Shown here piece after piece: positions 47,601 to 57,735 of a DNA stretch of 64,000 nt. Where the stretch lies: assembly GCF_014356525.2 (NCBI RefSeq), contig NC_052508.1, forward strand, positions 46,851,858 to 46,915,857, read 5' to 3'. The stretch is from Nilaparvata lugens. Its lineage: Eukaryota > Arthropoda > Insecta > Hemiptera > Delphacidae. The stretch's first letter is position 1, and each line of letters starts with the position of its first letter. The notes beneath the pieces were generated by a model. That model worked only from the letters and a program-made list of their open reading frames with translations, was not told the DNA's origin and made no database searches. Position numbers and translations under genes: made by a program.

Positions 47601-50425
47601 CTATAATATTATTTTTATCACTTTAGTTCCATGACATAGATCATTTGAATAATTACTTCCGTCAATGTGCCTGACAACCCCCTCAAATGTGTCATTCATT
47701 TCAGGCTTCTTTTTGCTTTTCTTCTCCCTTTTATTGTTTCTTTGTCTCTTCTATTCGTTCCATCTACAGTTTTTTCAGAGTTGGTTGATTTACTTATCTT
47801 TTCCTCCAACAATGTAAATTTGGAAAAATAAGTTGCTAATCTTCAATAATAGAGAACTTGACATTTTGTCTCTAATTATCTCCTTTAATTTGATCTTGTA
47901 TTATTTTAGTTGATTTATTCATTATTTCAAGTTTTATAGATCTTATTCACTATCATGAGTATAAACTTATTCCCGCTCACAGGCCTTCATGCCCATGCGG
48001 GTTTTTAAAAATGTAGGTATTTCAATGTATTGAATATTGAATTAAACATTTTTGATATATGAGATTAGACAAAATAAATGCTATATATAAATATGTAGGT
48101 TATATATGATTGTGAATTTAAATGAATAAAAATTTGAATTTGACATTATAATATGGCGATTTCTATATTACGGTAGGCCTACATATTAAGCTTCAAATTA
48201 TCTTCACTTGTAGCCACTCTTTCTCTATTGGAAACACTACGTGCCTGATGTAATATTTGCATAAATAATGAAATAAAATTCAACTATAAGGTGGCAAAGG
48301 ACAAGACGTTCATTTATCGTACCAAAAATGCATTATGCTCCATTTTTCTTCAGTCGTTCATTCTCAAAATTTCAAAAGCCAACATAAGAGGCTTGTTTTG
48401 CGGGACACGGTTAGTAAAATATTCGAGTCATACGATAGCTATAGCTACATGATAGCTTAGACTTCTTGTGGGAAACAGGTTTAATGGATTTATTCTGCAG
48501 CTTTTAAAATTCAATAAATTTGACCGTTCACGATTTTTTTCTGGATGCATAGATACTTTTAATAGTGAGTAGTGAGTACCTATACCCGTGAATGACAATT
48601 CCATTCGATACTTTGAATATTGCTCAAAAACATTAGCTTCTTTTTAATGTAATTTTTTCGGAAATGGAAAATAGCATATCACAAAGGAGGAAATACCAAG
48701 TCGTTTCAGTGTATATTTATATTGAATCTGAACGTTATACTAGTTGTATAACTTCAAACATGATGACATGCGATTACTTTAATTTACAATTCGATAGATA
48801 ATCTATGAATTTGAGTAAACAAGTAACAGAAATTTCGATGAAGTAGATTGTCAACAATTTTGCGTGTTGGATCTGTAAGGTTTATTGAAAATTGGATCCA
48901 AAGATTGTTTGTAGTTGAAATTTCACTTACTTTTTTCGAAAAAACAAAATCAGTAATGAAACTTATTCAACTCATGAAAATAGCAAAAGCAAAAAAGAAG
49001 CAAACCTAAATAAATACAAGAACAATCAAAGATATAAGAAGACCACAGGATACCACCAAACGATAGTAAAACATTGAACATGAGAGAAACAGATAGCCTG
49101 AACATGAAACTCTACATTCTTTAATATACAACAAATAAGTCATGCATTGAAGTAGATTTAAAATAAAAACCGAAATTGGAAACTCACATTGGCTGGTGGC
49201 ATTTGTCTAACCACAGTGTAGCTGGTAGGAGTTTTTGAGTCTGAAATGAAAAATAGTTAAGCTATTAGAATAGATAACAGTATAAGATAATAGAAATATA
49301 GACACGTTGACAAAAATAAAAGCTATAGATTGAAATATTTCAATTGCGAAAGAGTGTTGATTGATTGATAGACTGCCTATATTTTTGACTTGACATGTAT
49401 GTGAACTTTTTGGCTTGATAATTCAATTCAAAATTGATTTTAAATTCATCCTTGGAGGGCAAAGGTAGAGCGCATGTCTCTGTCTCTGTCTGTCTCACTC
49501 TCTCTCCCTCTTCCTCACTCTCTCTATCTCTGTCCAAAGCTCCGCCAATTTATGTAGATGCATAACAATATTATCTATTTTATCTATAGTTATTACAAAT
49601 TGCCTTTTTTCATATCATATACAGCTCAATAATTATTTTCTTAATTTATATCTTGTAAATTCATCTATAATTTTGCTGTATTGTAAGCTATTGTATATAA
49701 GCCAGTATTTATATTGTAATGTACATAAACTACTCAATCAATCAATCTCTCTCTTTCATGCTGTTGTCATGAATTTAATAGAAAATGTAATGTAATATTG
49801 TAAATAATTTGTTTAATTTCAATTTTGTAACCTAACAATGTTACCATAGGCAACAAGCATAGTATCGATTGATCAAGTCTATCCATCTATCAATCTTAAG
49901 CCAGATAAACACACATCGATTTTTGGATCTTTGATTTTTGACGACCTTAGGAAATCCAACAGATTAAACCATGAGCACATCATCCTTTTGCCAAGTTAAT
50001 CTAATAGAATTTATCAAGGTCGGGAAAAAATCGTACGTCCAAAAATCGATCTGTGATTAACTAGTACTCCCTCCGACATTCTTGAGCAATCAAACTAAAA
50101 ACAAAAATTAACTTCAACCACTACCATCAAATCTATAAACAAACTTGGGAGAAACCAAATAGTCTAACCGATATACAATATATTTTACTCCACCAATCCT
50201 ATGAAGTATATTTACCCTCTGGAATATAGAATAAAAACAACGTTTTGTCCCATGAGATTAAAAATAACAAACTACATTTGATCAAGTTACCATAGAAAGA
50301 ATACGGCAGCAGGCAGCACCGCAATAACAACACATTATTTGTTTTGCTAAGCTAAGCTTTATTTTTAAACAGACTGCATAGATATTGAACTAATACTTCT
50401 GGGCCGAGCCTGTTGCTCTCTCTCA

Positions 50426-50481
<56 letters not shown>

Positions 50482-53400
50482 AGCCATAGCTATATATCCT
50501 ATATGATTTGTTGTTGGAAAATGTTTCATGTCAGCCTGTCACTTGCCATGCAAATTTAGATGTACAATGATATTAATTTGTAATTGTATTAATGAATGAA
50601 TACCAATAATACACTGGCTGTGATCAGTTTCGCGTTCAATATGTATGAAATGCATGTTTGAATGAGTAGTCTTTTAATAAGTTACCTTGGTTAGCAGCAG
50701 CACCTTTTTCTTCTTTGTCGGTGAGATCAATGAGATCAATGACTTCGTGAGACTTGGCCGGAGATTGTCTGGCCATTTTGGAGGCAGTGATAGCCACAGG
50801 GATGGGCGCCGACGTTGACGTCCCAGCAGACGCCGACGCAGTCGTAGACGGCGAACTTGCAGCTGATGAACACGGAGGAGACTGAAACAGTCACATTCAA
50901 TTATAAAATGGCTTCCATTATCATTCAAATTAATTTATTAATAAATCAAAGGACGAATAACCCTTTGTTACTGAATTATTTTATCTAATGAGTAAGAGAA
51001 TGTATGTGTTACTGAATTAAAGGTAAATGGATAGAATAGTGATGAAGAATGAATAGTGAAATCTTTTTCAATGAGTAAGTGAATAAAAGTGTTACTGAAT
51101 TAATTAATAGATATAATAGTAATGAAGAACGAATAGTCCATTGTTAGTAAATTATTTTGTTATTTATAATGAGTAAGTGAATGAATATTTTAATGGATTA
51201 GATAAATTAATGGACTGTTCAATATAAATAAATAAGTTGGAGGATTTCAATCCAACTTAACCAAATTTGTGAATGTGAGTTAAAATTTTACTAGCCATCA
51301 AAAGTTACTAGTACTGTACTGTAAATAATTTTTTATAATATTTATTCTAGGAAAATAAATTTATAAAAAAGAAATTACCAAATACAAATCTTTTGATTTG
51401 GAAGTTACCCGGTACTACACTAGACTACCTGATCTTCAATATACAATCAATCAGTATTAAAATAAATATTAAATTTAAACTGGTATTAACATCAACTTTA
51501 ATTCAAATAATAATCAATTGTCTGACAAATACAAAACATTATTCTTTCTTATTCACTATTTTACGAGTAAAACTCAACTAAAATGTATTTTAATATAAAT
51601 TGATGTTGTTTTCCCCTAAAACTGTAGTATCAATACTACCTAGCCTATATTGTTAAAATCTGAAATGACAAAGGTATGGCAAATATTGTACTTTTCAATA
51701 TAGACACTGCAAATATAAAATTTCTAAATAATGGAAGAGTTCATAGTTTTGATTTCCATAATCAATAACTCAAGACCAACTTTCAATCGGAAAATATAGA
51801 AACGAGATTTTGAACTAAGTTGGATAATTTATTCATTATGATGACTGCTATAAGAGTGCAGCATGGCATAGTCGTTTCCATAACCAATAACTCAACACCA
51901 ATAATTTTCAGTCGGAAAATATAGAAACTAGAGATTTTTAACCAAGTTGGATAATTTATTTATTAATAGTAAAAGAGTGCAGCATAGCATAGAATAGCAT
52001 ACCTGTATGTTAGTAGCAGGTTGAGCAGGCTTCGAGGAGACGATGCGTCGAGGAGTGGATGAGCGCACATTTGTTGTCGCAGCCGGTTTCAACGAAGTCT
52101 TCAACAAACATTTGCAATAATTTATTACCAGCTTACGAAAACAGTATTCGAAAACATCACAATATATTTCACATGTAAATGTCGATAAGAGTTTGGGAAT
52201 AATATACATGAGAATATGAACATCGCCTACAGATCCTTGAAGGGATTATTTCCTTTCCAAATTTAATAATCGTTATTGATGTTTGTAATAATGAAGAAGA
52301 TAAATCACTGACTCAGAAAGACGATTTAGATCCGAGGGCTTATCTAGTCCAAGAATCATATTTGATATTCATCATTATTATAAAATCAATTATCACTCGA
52401 TATCCAAAAATAAAACTATATTTTTTCAATGATGGAAAATTTCCACAGTATCAATTCTCATTCAACAAAAGTCGAGGCTGAGTGGTAGAGAGGACTTGAA
52501 AGTCCTAACTCCGCTTAATAGAGATCATTTCCATTTTCAAAAGTCTGATGCTGTTTTACTATTACTGCATTAAACATTTCTATATGCTCAATATTTGCAT
52601 TTGTATAAGCAATTTTTAAATATGATTTGCGAACGAATGAAGGAGCTATATATCTATATCTCTATTGAAACATGCGCCTACTTTTTGAACTGAGTCATCA
52701 CCTAAATTTGCAAGAAAAATAATACAGGCAGGATTGCCTTAGTATTTTATGTTGTATTCACATCAGTGTTGTTTGTTACATGAATAAATGAATAGTACAG
52801 TCGCATTGACCCTACCTGGAACCGTTCTTGTGTTTTTAGTAAACGTTTTTCAATACGCTCCTGATCCTCTTTAATGCGCTGTTGAGTCTCTTTGCGTTTC
52901 TTCTCGTTTTCTTCCTTCTCCTTCAGCTCTTCCTCCTTTTGCCGCTTCTCTCTCAATTGTTGCTCCTTGAGCTGCTGAGCATGCATCTTCTGCTGGTTGT
53001 GCTGCTGCAGCTGATGCAGCTCTTGCTGCTCCTTGTACTGCAGCTGCATGCGTTCCTCGTGCTGCAGCTGCTGCCGAGATTTCACCTGCTGTTTCCTAGG
53101 ATTCGTCGGCTGCAAATTCCCTCATGATTTAGTACGCCAATTCAATAGAGGTACATAGAATAATCAAATTTAATCAATTACAGTATCTATACAAATCGAC
53201 CACTGCAGAATCAATCAGACAGGAATAGGCTATTGCTAACTAGCATATTGCTAACCCATGCTGGAATCATCAAATCGTCATCAAATCTCAAATTTATATT
53301 TACACAAATAAAGAATGTCATTTTTTCATTGCGGATAATGTCCACATAGCCTTTTTGATTGAGCGTGGGTAATGGAATGAGTCCGAGAGTGAGATGATCC

Positions 53401-55928
53401 AACGTCCTTGTCTACCCACGACCAAATGTCTAATGTGTCTAACGCATTAGTCCACTCAACTAACCAGCCCAGCTTAAAAATACCTTGAACAATGTATCGT
53501 TGAAATTTTATGAATTCATTTGCCAGCAATTATTGTGAAATTACTATTACAAAAATTTCAATTTTATCTCAAAAACTGATATAAAAACGATATCCATAGG
53601 AATTAATTTCAAGTTGGTAACTTGATAGTATCTAGATCGAAAGCTTAGAAATGTTCCCAAAATCTGTTTCACAGCCTGAACGAAAGACAATATCCACTTT
53701 CGTGTCTAAATCATTACTTACTTTTTAGGATAACATCCTGAATAGACTTGATGAACTAAGTCCTTAAATTCGATATTATTTTGTCAAGACATTCTTACAA
53801 TACAATATTAATAGACCAGTTTGTTGAATAGACTCCAGTTATGTAGTATAAGATATTAAGTCTGTTGAGAAAATAATTATCCAGAGAATATTATTCAGCA
53901 GAATTTGTGTTAACTAAATAGAGATTAAACGTAAGATTGAAAGATTTTTAATTTGTCGAATGTGCACATTACAACTACAAATAGAATATTTAAAATTATT
54001 TATATTCTAATGTATCAATTATTTGGATAATGTATATCATCAATAAAATGAAGAGTTTGAATTAACATACACGGAATAGGGAATTTGGACGGAATAAGGT
54101 TTGACGCATCATCACTTTTGAACTCTTATCGAACTGATTAACTTGAAATTTTGCATAAAGATTCTTTATTTATCGAGGATGGTTATAGACCTATTTTAAT
54201 TTTTATTCATAAATTTAATCTGATTGAATGAAAGATTGTTGGTTCGAGTTCAACTATAGTATTTTTGTTGAGAATTTTCAACTTCAATGAAGATAATCCA
54301 CGTAATTTTGTCAAAATAATAAATAATTAATGTATTTTTTTTCAATTGTGTTGTCAAGTGAAGAGAGGATAATACTTTTTTGCCCCACTTGGATGTAATG
54401 AGCTGGTTTACGTGCGTCATATGGAGGCCGAAAATGATTGTTTTCTGACCAGGCCGGTAAAATTTTTACGGCCCTAGGGCTGTAAAATAACCTTGAAGTC
54501 AGCTGATTCTGATTTGATGTGAACGTGTTTACAATAAATAGTTTATGAAACGGAATCAGTTTATGCTTCTAGAATTGAATAAAGTATTTTGCAATAAGAT
54601 ACTATCATTTTATTTGGATGAATGAAATACAAATAAGATATTATAAACTATTCAAATTTAATTTTCAGAGTATAATAGAATCTAACCTCAAACCTCATAG
54701 TACTACGTTTATCACGAAACCTGGTGGATAATTTTGGAACTACTTGGGAAATAATCATGGTGTTGAACGTTTTTAGAAATAGTTTATGAAACGGAATCAG
54801 TTCATGCTTCTAGAATTGAGCAATAATTAGTATAATAATAAAGTATTCTGCAATAATATACTGTCATTTTATTTGGATGAATGAAATACAGATAAGATAT
54901 ATATTATAAACTATTCAAATTCGATTTTCAGAGTAGGATAGAACTTCTAAACTTCCGAAGTCGACGACAACAAGCATTGTTGACGTTGACATTCAGATTG
55001 GCCAAAATTCAAGTGTGCTAAAACAGCTGATCAAAAAACTTTTCATCATTTGTGTTTATTATTCAATAATTAAAACATTTATAATAATATCATCTTATTG
55101 TCATTTGAAAGAATAAAAAAGTATAAACTCAACCTCCCACATAATTGAACATAATATTTTAGGTTATTTAAACAAATCAGAATAAAAACTAAAAATACTT
55201 GGACAATTTCCTGATATTCAGATTACCTCAGATTTGCTAGAGCTATGACCTTCCACTTTTGCTTTCGGAAGTGCTTAATAAACAATAATTCTCATATATA
55301 TATTGTTTATTTTTCTGTGTGGCGAAAAATAGCGTTCACACCATGGGCAAAAATGGTTTTCCTGCTCTCAATCTTTTCTAGTCCTCGGCCTACGGCCTCG
55401 GACTTGAAAACCGATTTCAAGCAGGAAAAGTCTCATTTTCGGCCCTAGGTGCGAAATATACTATTGGACCCAAACTGTTAAAAATTGGATTGCAGGCTGT
55501 CCTATTGCAAAAATTAACAGTATTAGTTTTTTCTTCATCACTTCTGGGGGACTTTTGTCACTCCCGGACTTCACTCAATTTTAAAAGTTTTTTCTTTCAA
55601 GACTTTTTATAATCGATGATTTATATATTAGCTGGATAGAAAGTGATTACAAGAAAAATAACTGTGGAATAATTATAAGTATCAATTATTAATCTTGAAA
55701 ATTTGTCTATCACGGGAATGAACGGAATCAAGAAAAATGCCAATAAAACTATCATTTTGAAAACCATTTCACTAAGATAAAGAAGTTGAAAAGAAAAATA
55801 CTTACTTGGATGACTTGGAGACCAACAGATCGGCTGAATCTTGATGGTAGACTAAGTGGACCTTTCTCAGCCCTCAGCAACTCAAGATCGCGCGTATATT
55901 TCTTCAGCTTGACAGTAAACTCGCTATC
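38687..55928 (-). CDS. wde: Windei/ATF7IP homologue, SETDB1 cofactor (C-terminal 12 exons)
   Basis: Twelve exons (55806-55928, 52816-53109, 52003-52098, 50686-50881, 49188-49240, 47330-47425, 44780-44840, 42338-42372, 41556-41670, 40590-40756, 39445-39539, 38687-38699) join in consistent phase to 1344 nt, 447 residues plus stop. Order: a short conserved block (RFSRSVGLQV), a long Q/E/K-rich coiled coil, a Ser/Thr-rich linker, a SUMO-interaction motif VIDLIDLTD, a linker, then a C-terminal fibronectin type III domain with [30 protein letters not shown] and KYHFAVRAVDIHARVGHFSG. The last blocks match vertebrate ATF7IP closely as I recall it. The family binds and stabilises the H3K9 methyltransferase SETDB1/Eggless in the nucleus. 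N-terminal exons must lie beyond 64000. Confidence 0.88.
38700..39444 (-). other. wde intron
   Basis: Contains a stray unit of the aactgaaaacttgaa minisatellite near 39250. Nothing else recognised. Confidence 0.4.
39445..39539 (-). CDS. wde: wde exon, end of fibronectin III domain
   Basis: 95 bp after the acceptor gtttcag; donor gtaagtgc. Encodes FVEGHKYHFAVRAVDIHARV and GHFSGPSTITL, the F and G strands of the FN3 fold. Phase 0 in, 2 out. Confidence 0.9.
39540..40589 (-). other. wde intron
   Basis: No repeat or gene recognised. Confidence 0.4.
40590..40756 (-). CDS. wde: wde exon, core of fibronectin III domain
   Basis: 167 bp between gttgcag and gtagtaat. Encodes [40 protein letters not shown] and [15 protein letters not shown]. 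The most conserved exon of the gene. Phase 1 in, 0 out. Confidence 0.92.
40805..41190. repeat. Degenerate minisatellite, about 32 bp, in wde intron
   Basis: Loosely repeated units built on tgtaaccaaattatggactt with variants tgtaacaaaattataagact and ttgtaaccaaattacgtact. Divergence is high, so the limits are approximate. Confidence 0.45.
41556..41670 (-). CDS. wde: wde exon, Pro-rich lead into FN3 domain
   Basis: 115 bp between tgttcag and gtaagtaa. Encodes SATHPAPLPPCPPAIHQEGW and RLAPPRPQLVVRKTPNGA. The HPAPLP motif and PPRP-L..R lead-in resemble vertebrate ATF7IP. GC-rich compared with its flanks. Phase 0 in, 1 out. Confidence 0.9.
41671..42337 (-). other. wde intron
   Basis: No repeat recognised. 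The open frame on the plus strand at 41848-42183 is AT-rich and has no recognisable features. Confidence 0.4.
42338..42372 (-). CDS. wde: wde exon, 35 bp
   Basis: Between ttttccag and gtaagcta. Encodes NVLKPVHTVRVT including the split first codon. Phase 1 in, 0 out. Confidence 0.8.
42771..43756. mobile_element. Fold-back element with 'tatcggggcacc' ends, 1 kb
   Basis: The ends are tatcggggcaccgagctttg and the inverse aaagctcggtgccccgata. Arms of about 210 bp pair (aggcacagcccaaaactgtt with gttttgggctgtgcctgtta; tgttccatacacttgaattc with its inverse). The centre holds a minus-strand copy of the ccaaatttcgt repeat (43040-43260). No ORF. Confidence 0.8.
43985..44195 (+). repeat. Dispersed repeat 'ccaaatttcgtgaraatcgt'
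   Basis: Ends attgctagcttaatataata. Same family as 28905-29115. Confidence 0.6.
44780..44840 (-). CDS. wde: wde exon, 61 bp
   Basis: Between ttctag and gtaagttc. Encodes LPIGTLAANGTMIVKNGAMS. Phase 0 in, 1 out. Confidence 0.82.
45685..45875. mobile_element. Palindromic MITE, 190 bp, TAA-flanked
   Basis: Ends aagctgcatttacaccaaag and ctttggtgtgaacgcagctt are inverted copies. The arms continue through ttaataacaaaatgttaata for about 75 bp each. TAA lies on both sides, compatible with PIF/Harbinger-type target sites. The ends resemble segment B of 16197-16568. Confidence 0.7.
45985..46262 (+). pseudogene. Coiled-coil coding relic, unknown
   Basis: One frame reads KLDKKELEKSYAELLQKMQD and LEARFLNIERKI, a good heptad coiled coil. 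After a break, another frame continues YSTNEEELAKETEWIRTRTK with a lysine/arginine-rich end to a stop at 46260. This may be the remnant of a retroelement first ORF or of a processed gene. I do not recognise it. Confidence 0.3.
47330..47425 (-). CDS. wde: wde exon, 96 bp
   Basis: Between tttgtag and gtactcta. Encodes NGNGQRTYLVPSSAVSTNTG and QLLLATTAGLTK. Phase 0 on both sides. Confidence 0.85.
47426..49187 (-). other. wde intron
   Basis: AT-rich; no repeat family recognised. Confidence 0.4.
49188..49240 (-). CDS. wde: wde exon, 53 bp
   Basis: Between catttcag and gtgagttt. Encodes DSKTPTSYTVVRQMPPAN with the split first codon. Phase 1 in, 0 out. Confidence 0.83.
49241..50685 (-). other. wde intron
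   Basis: Holds a CT-rich low-complexity stretch (about 49475-49535) and a CT microsatellite (50414-50480). A small frame on the minus strand at 49340-49537 arises from the CT-rich part. Confidence 0.5.
50414..50480. repeat. CT microsatellite
   Basis: About 67 bp of nearly pure CT with single interruptions, in a wde intron. Confidence 0.9.
50686..50881 (-). CDS. wde: wde exon with doubled SUMO-interaction motif
   Basis: 196 bp between gtttcag and gtaactta. Encodes a Ser/Thr/Ala-rich stretch, then KMARQSPAKSHEVIDLIDLT and DKEEKGAAANQ. VIDLIDLTD followed by acidic residues is two overlapping SUMO-interaction motifs (50744-50718). ATF7IP carries one in the comparable place, used for SUMO-dependent recruitment. 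Phase 0 in, 1 out. Confidence 0.9.
50882..52002 (-). other. wde intron
   Basis: Two imperfect copies of a block containing ttggataatttattyatt and aaccaataactcaaca (about 51770-51850 and 51880-51960). Otherwise AT-rich. Confidence 0.4.
52003..52098 (-). CDS. wde: wde exon, Ser/Thr-rich linker
   Basis: 96 bp between gttgaag and gtatgcta. Encodes TSLKPAATTNVRSSTPRRIV and SSKPAQPATNIQ. The acceptor has a weak pyrimidine tract, so the start is the least certain border. Phase 0 on both sides. Confidence 0.75.
52099..52815 (-). other. wde intron
   Basis: No repeat recognised. Confidence 0.4.
52816..53109 (-). CDS. wde: wde exon, coiled coil
   Basis: 294 bp between atttgcag and gtagggtc. Encodes 98 residues: PTNPRKQQVKSRQQLQHEER, a Q/H-rich stretch, then KEEELKEKEENEKKRKETQQ to TQERFQ. 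This is a long charged helix predicted to be a coiled coil. The coiled-coil part of ATF7IP/windei contacts SETDB1/Eggless. A leucine-rich frame on the opposite strand is its shadow. Phase 0 on both sides. Confidence 0.9.
54085..54345 (-). repeat. 'agcagataac' repeat copy with tRNA-like head
   Basis: Minus-strand match to 8565-8660 (tttgcataaagattctttat; gacgcatcatcactt). It adjoins ggttcgagttcaacta, a B-box-like segment, and a body shared with the SINE-like copy at 7565-7770. Confidence 0.5.
54410..54490. repeat. Fragment related to 55370-55450
   Basis: Shares ggccgaaaatg and acggccctaggg segments with the sequence near 55440. Too short to classify. Confidence 0.3.
54530..54960. repeat. Imperfect tandem duplication, about 241-bp period
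   Basis: aatagtttatgaaacggaat begins both units (near 54537 and 54778). Each continues through gcttctagaattgar and attttatttggatgaatgaa. Confidence 0.7.
55010..55215 (-). repeat. LINE 3' end copy
   Basis: Inverted match to 28080-28285, including gtgtgctaaaacagctgatc and aactcaacctcccacataat. Confidence 0.65.
55806..55928 (-). CDS. wde: wde exon, start of in-window coding part
   Basis: 123 bp between gtttcag and gtaagtat. Encodes DSEFTVKLKKYTRDLELLRA, EKGPLSLPSRFSRS and VGLQVIQ. R-SVGLQV is a conserved landmark next to the coiled coil of ATF7IP as I remember it. Phase 0 on both sides, so at least one more coding exon lies upstream. Confidence 0.87.
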
Positions 55929-57036
55929 CTGAAACCACAAAATTGGAAAATGTATCTAAATCATCGACTGCTTAATGAATAAAAAAAATAGTCTACTCAT
56001 TCAAATCTCTGAACTAAATAAATAAAAAAAAACGAATTACTGGCTCGTCAGAGATTGATAATGGTGCAGCAAATTTTACTAGATTATCGAGAATGTTCTA
56101 ATAATTAGAGTGGTTTTCAAATATCAAGTCGTTTCATTCAATACGGATATCAACCACATAACCTATACTAGAACAAAGAAAGTCACTGAGTCCTAAAAAT
56201 GACTTTGCTTCAGTAGGCTAAAATGTTGAATATAATCACGAATTGCGATTGAAAGCTTACATTTCTACGGTAGTTGCTACAAATACAAGAAATATTGATT
56301 TTTGTTGTGTTTAGCTGTGAGAAGGATCTCGAATGAAATTGGCAAGGGATTTGGTAGAAACAACATTGGTTCTTATAGAGTCGGCTTAGGTACAGAAGGT
56401 TCTAATTTACAATTTTTGGCTTTTTGAGTTATGCACTTACATCGTACCCCAAAAACAAAGAGAATGTACCAGTCTTAATGTTCTACGTTTTTCAACTGTA
56501 TTTTAGTAATGAAATTTGATAGATGTGCAATTGGTTTAGCCATAAGGTTCTAGGATTATTTGTATGGGCGCAAATGTACTAAGAAAGGCACTCTGTAGTA
56601 ATTTTCAAATAACAACCGTGGAAGATGTCTTTATTTATTAGAACTAGTGTAAAGAGAAACGCGATTATTATAAGTCTAAATCATCAAACATCAAAAAGTA
56701 GATTTTTCATCGTAAATTTGTATGTTGCACAAAACATCGAGGCATTCAATAAAAGATTGATTATAAGATTGGATGCAAGTGTATTTTGAACCTGTATTCA
56801 AAACTTCAAATGCTGATATCTCCATTGTAACCAAAATACACATAAAACCTTCTGGAACTAAGAAGACTTTTCTTATTTAGTGTTTACCCATTGACAAACT
56901 GCAATGATAATCTTCCAATGGAATTTTTTCTGCTCAGCAGATCAGGGATTCAGTGATGTGCTACTAGCTGTTGGATAAATTGATTATTATGAATCGGGTA
57001 ATTCATTCAACACGCATCACTATTAGTATATAAATC
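55929..57036 (-). other. wde intron, no exon recognised
   Basis: No frame with ATF7IP features was found between this exon and the nested elements to the right. Confidence 0.4.
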
Positions 57037-57306
57037 TGGTGTGGCGCACTCACACAACTTTCCTTGCCGTTATGAGAATTGATCACCTGACGCTAGTGTT
57101 CACGCGCATCTCAAGTCTATTTATAAACAAAGATCTGAGTCAGCTGGTGACAGGACAATAACGCTGGAGACATACGAGGTCTGCTATCTCTTCATAGTGA
57201 ATCATTTAATAGAATCAACAGTTGCCAACAGTTTGCAATTGGATAATCTCATTTTTTTCAAATTTCGAGCTTATTTTCAATTTTAGGTGAAAATGTTACT
57301 GGACAT
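57037..57306 (-). mobile_element. Right end of the 'ccttgccctattacc' repeat, interrupted
   Basis: The minus-strand copy contains ctggtgtggcgcactcacac and ctttccttgccgttatgag. It matches 16966-17225. It breaks at about 57306 within taacattttcacc, where a LINE tail begins. The rest of the repeat should continue to the right of the nested LINEs. Confidence 0.75.
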
Positions 57307-57508
57307 TAAATTTTTATTTTTATTACTTCCATTAGAACTAGTCACTAGGACTAACCATTAATTTTGTTCTCTTATTTCTTATCCTAAAATATTAATTTTT
57401 ATTGCTAAAGTCTTCCAGTGAAGCCTACAGTTCTAATCTATAATTCTTCTACTTTAAATTCTTTCGCTACACATTTATTTAATTTATACTTTTTTCACTT
57501 CACTAGCA

Positions 57509-57735
57509 CTACACCAACTCGAAGGGCTTTGTTCTCTTCAACCTCCTTGTGAGTTCAGTTCTGTCTAGGAGTTGGATGACTTCGGTGTTGTCGTGTTGAT
57601 GAAGACGTGACTCATGATGGGCTGCCAATCGTCTTATTTCACTGGTCACATAGGGGATGTGTAGATCTCGGTGCAAATCGCTGTTCCTTATGTACCAGGG
57701 CGCATTCACCATGTTCCGCAGTACTTTGTTTTGGA
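57509..57735 (-). pseudogene. Jockey LINE ORF2 C-terminus after frameshift
   Basis: MVNAPWYIRNSDLHRDLHIP and a tail ending RLKRTKPFELV form the usual Jockey C-terminus. A one-base shift near 57730 separates it from the main frame. Confidence 0.8.

Larger units (their letters stand above)
53110..55805 (-). other. wde intron rich in repeat fragments
   Basis: Includes the repeats at 54085-54345, 54530-54960, 55010-55215 and 55300-55480. Nothing else recognised. Confidence 0.45.

Noticed and set aside
49340..49537. Arg/Glu-rich minus-strand frame
   Set aside because: Arises from a CT-rich low-complexity stretch.
52882..53127. Leucine-rich plus-strand frame
   Set aside because: Antisense shadow of the wde coiled-coil exon.
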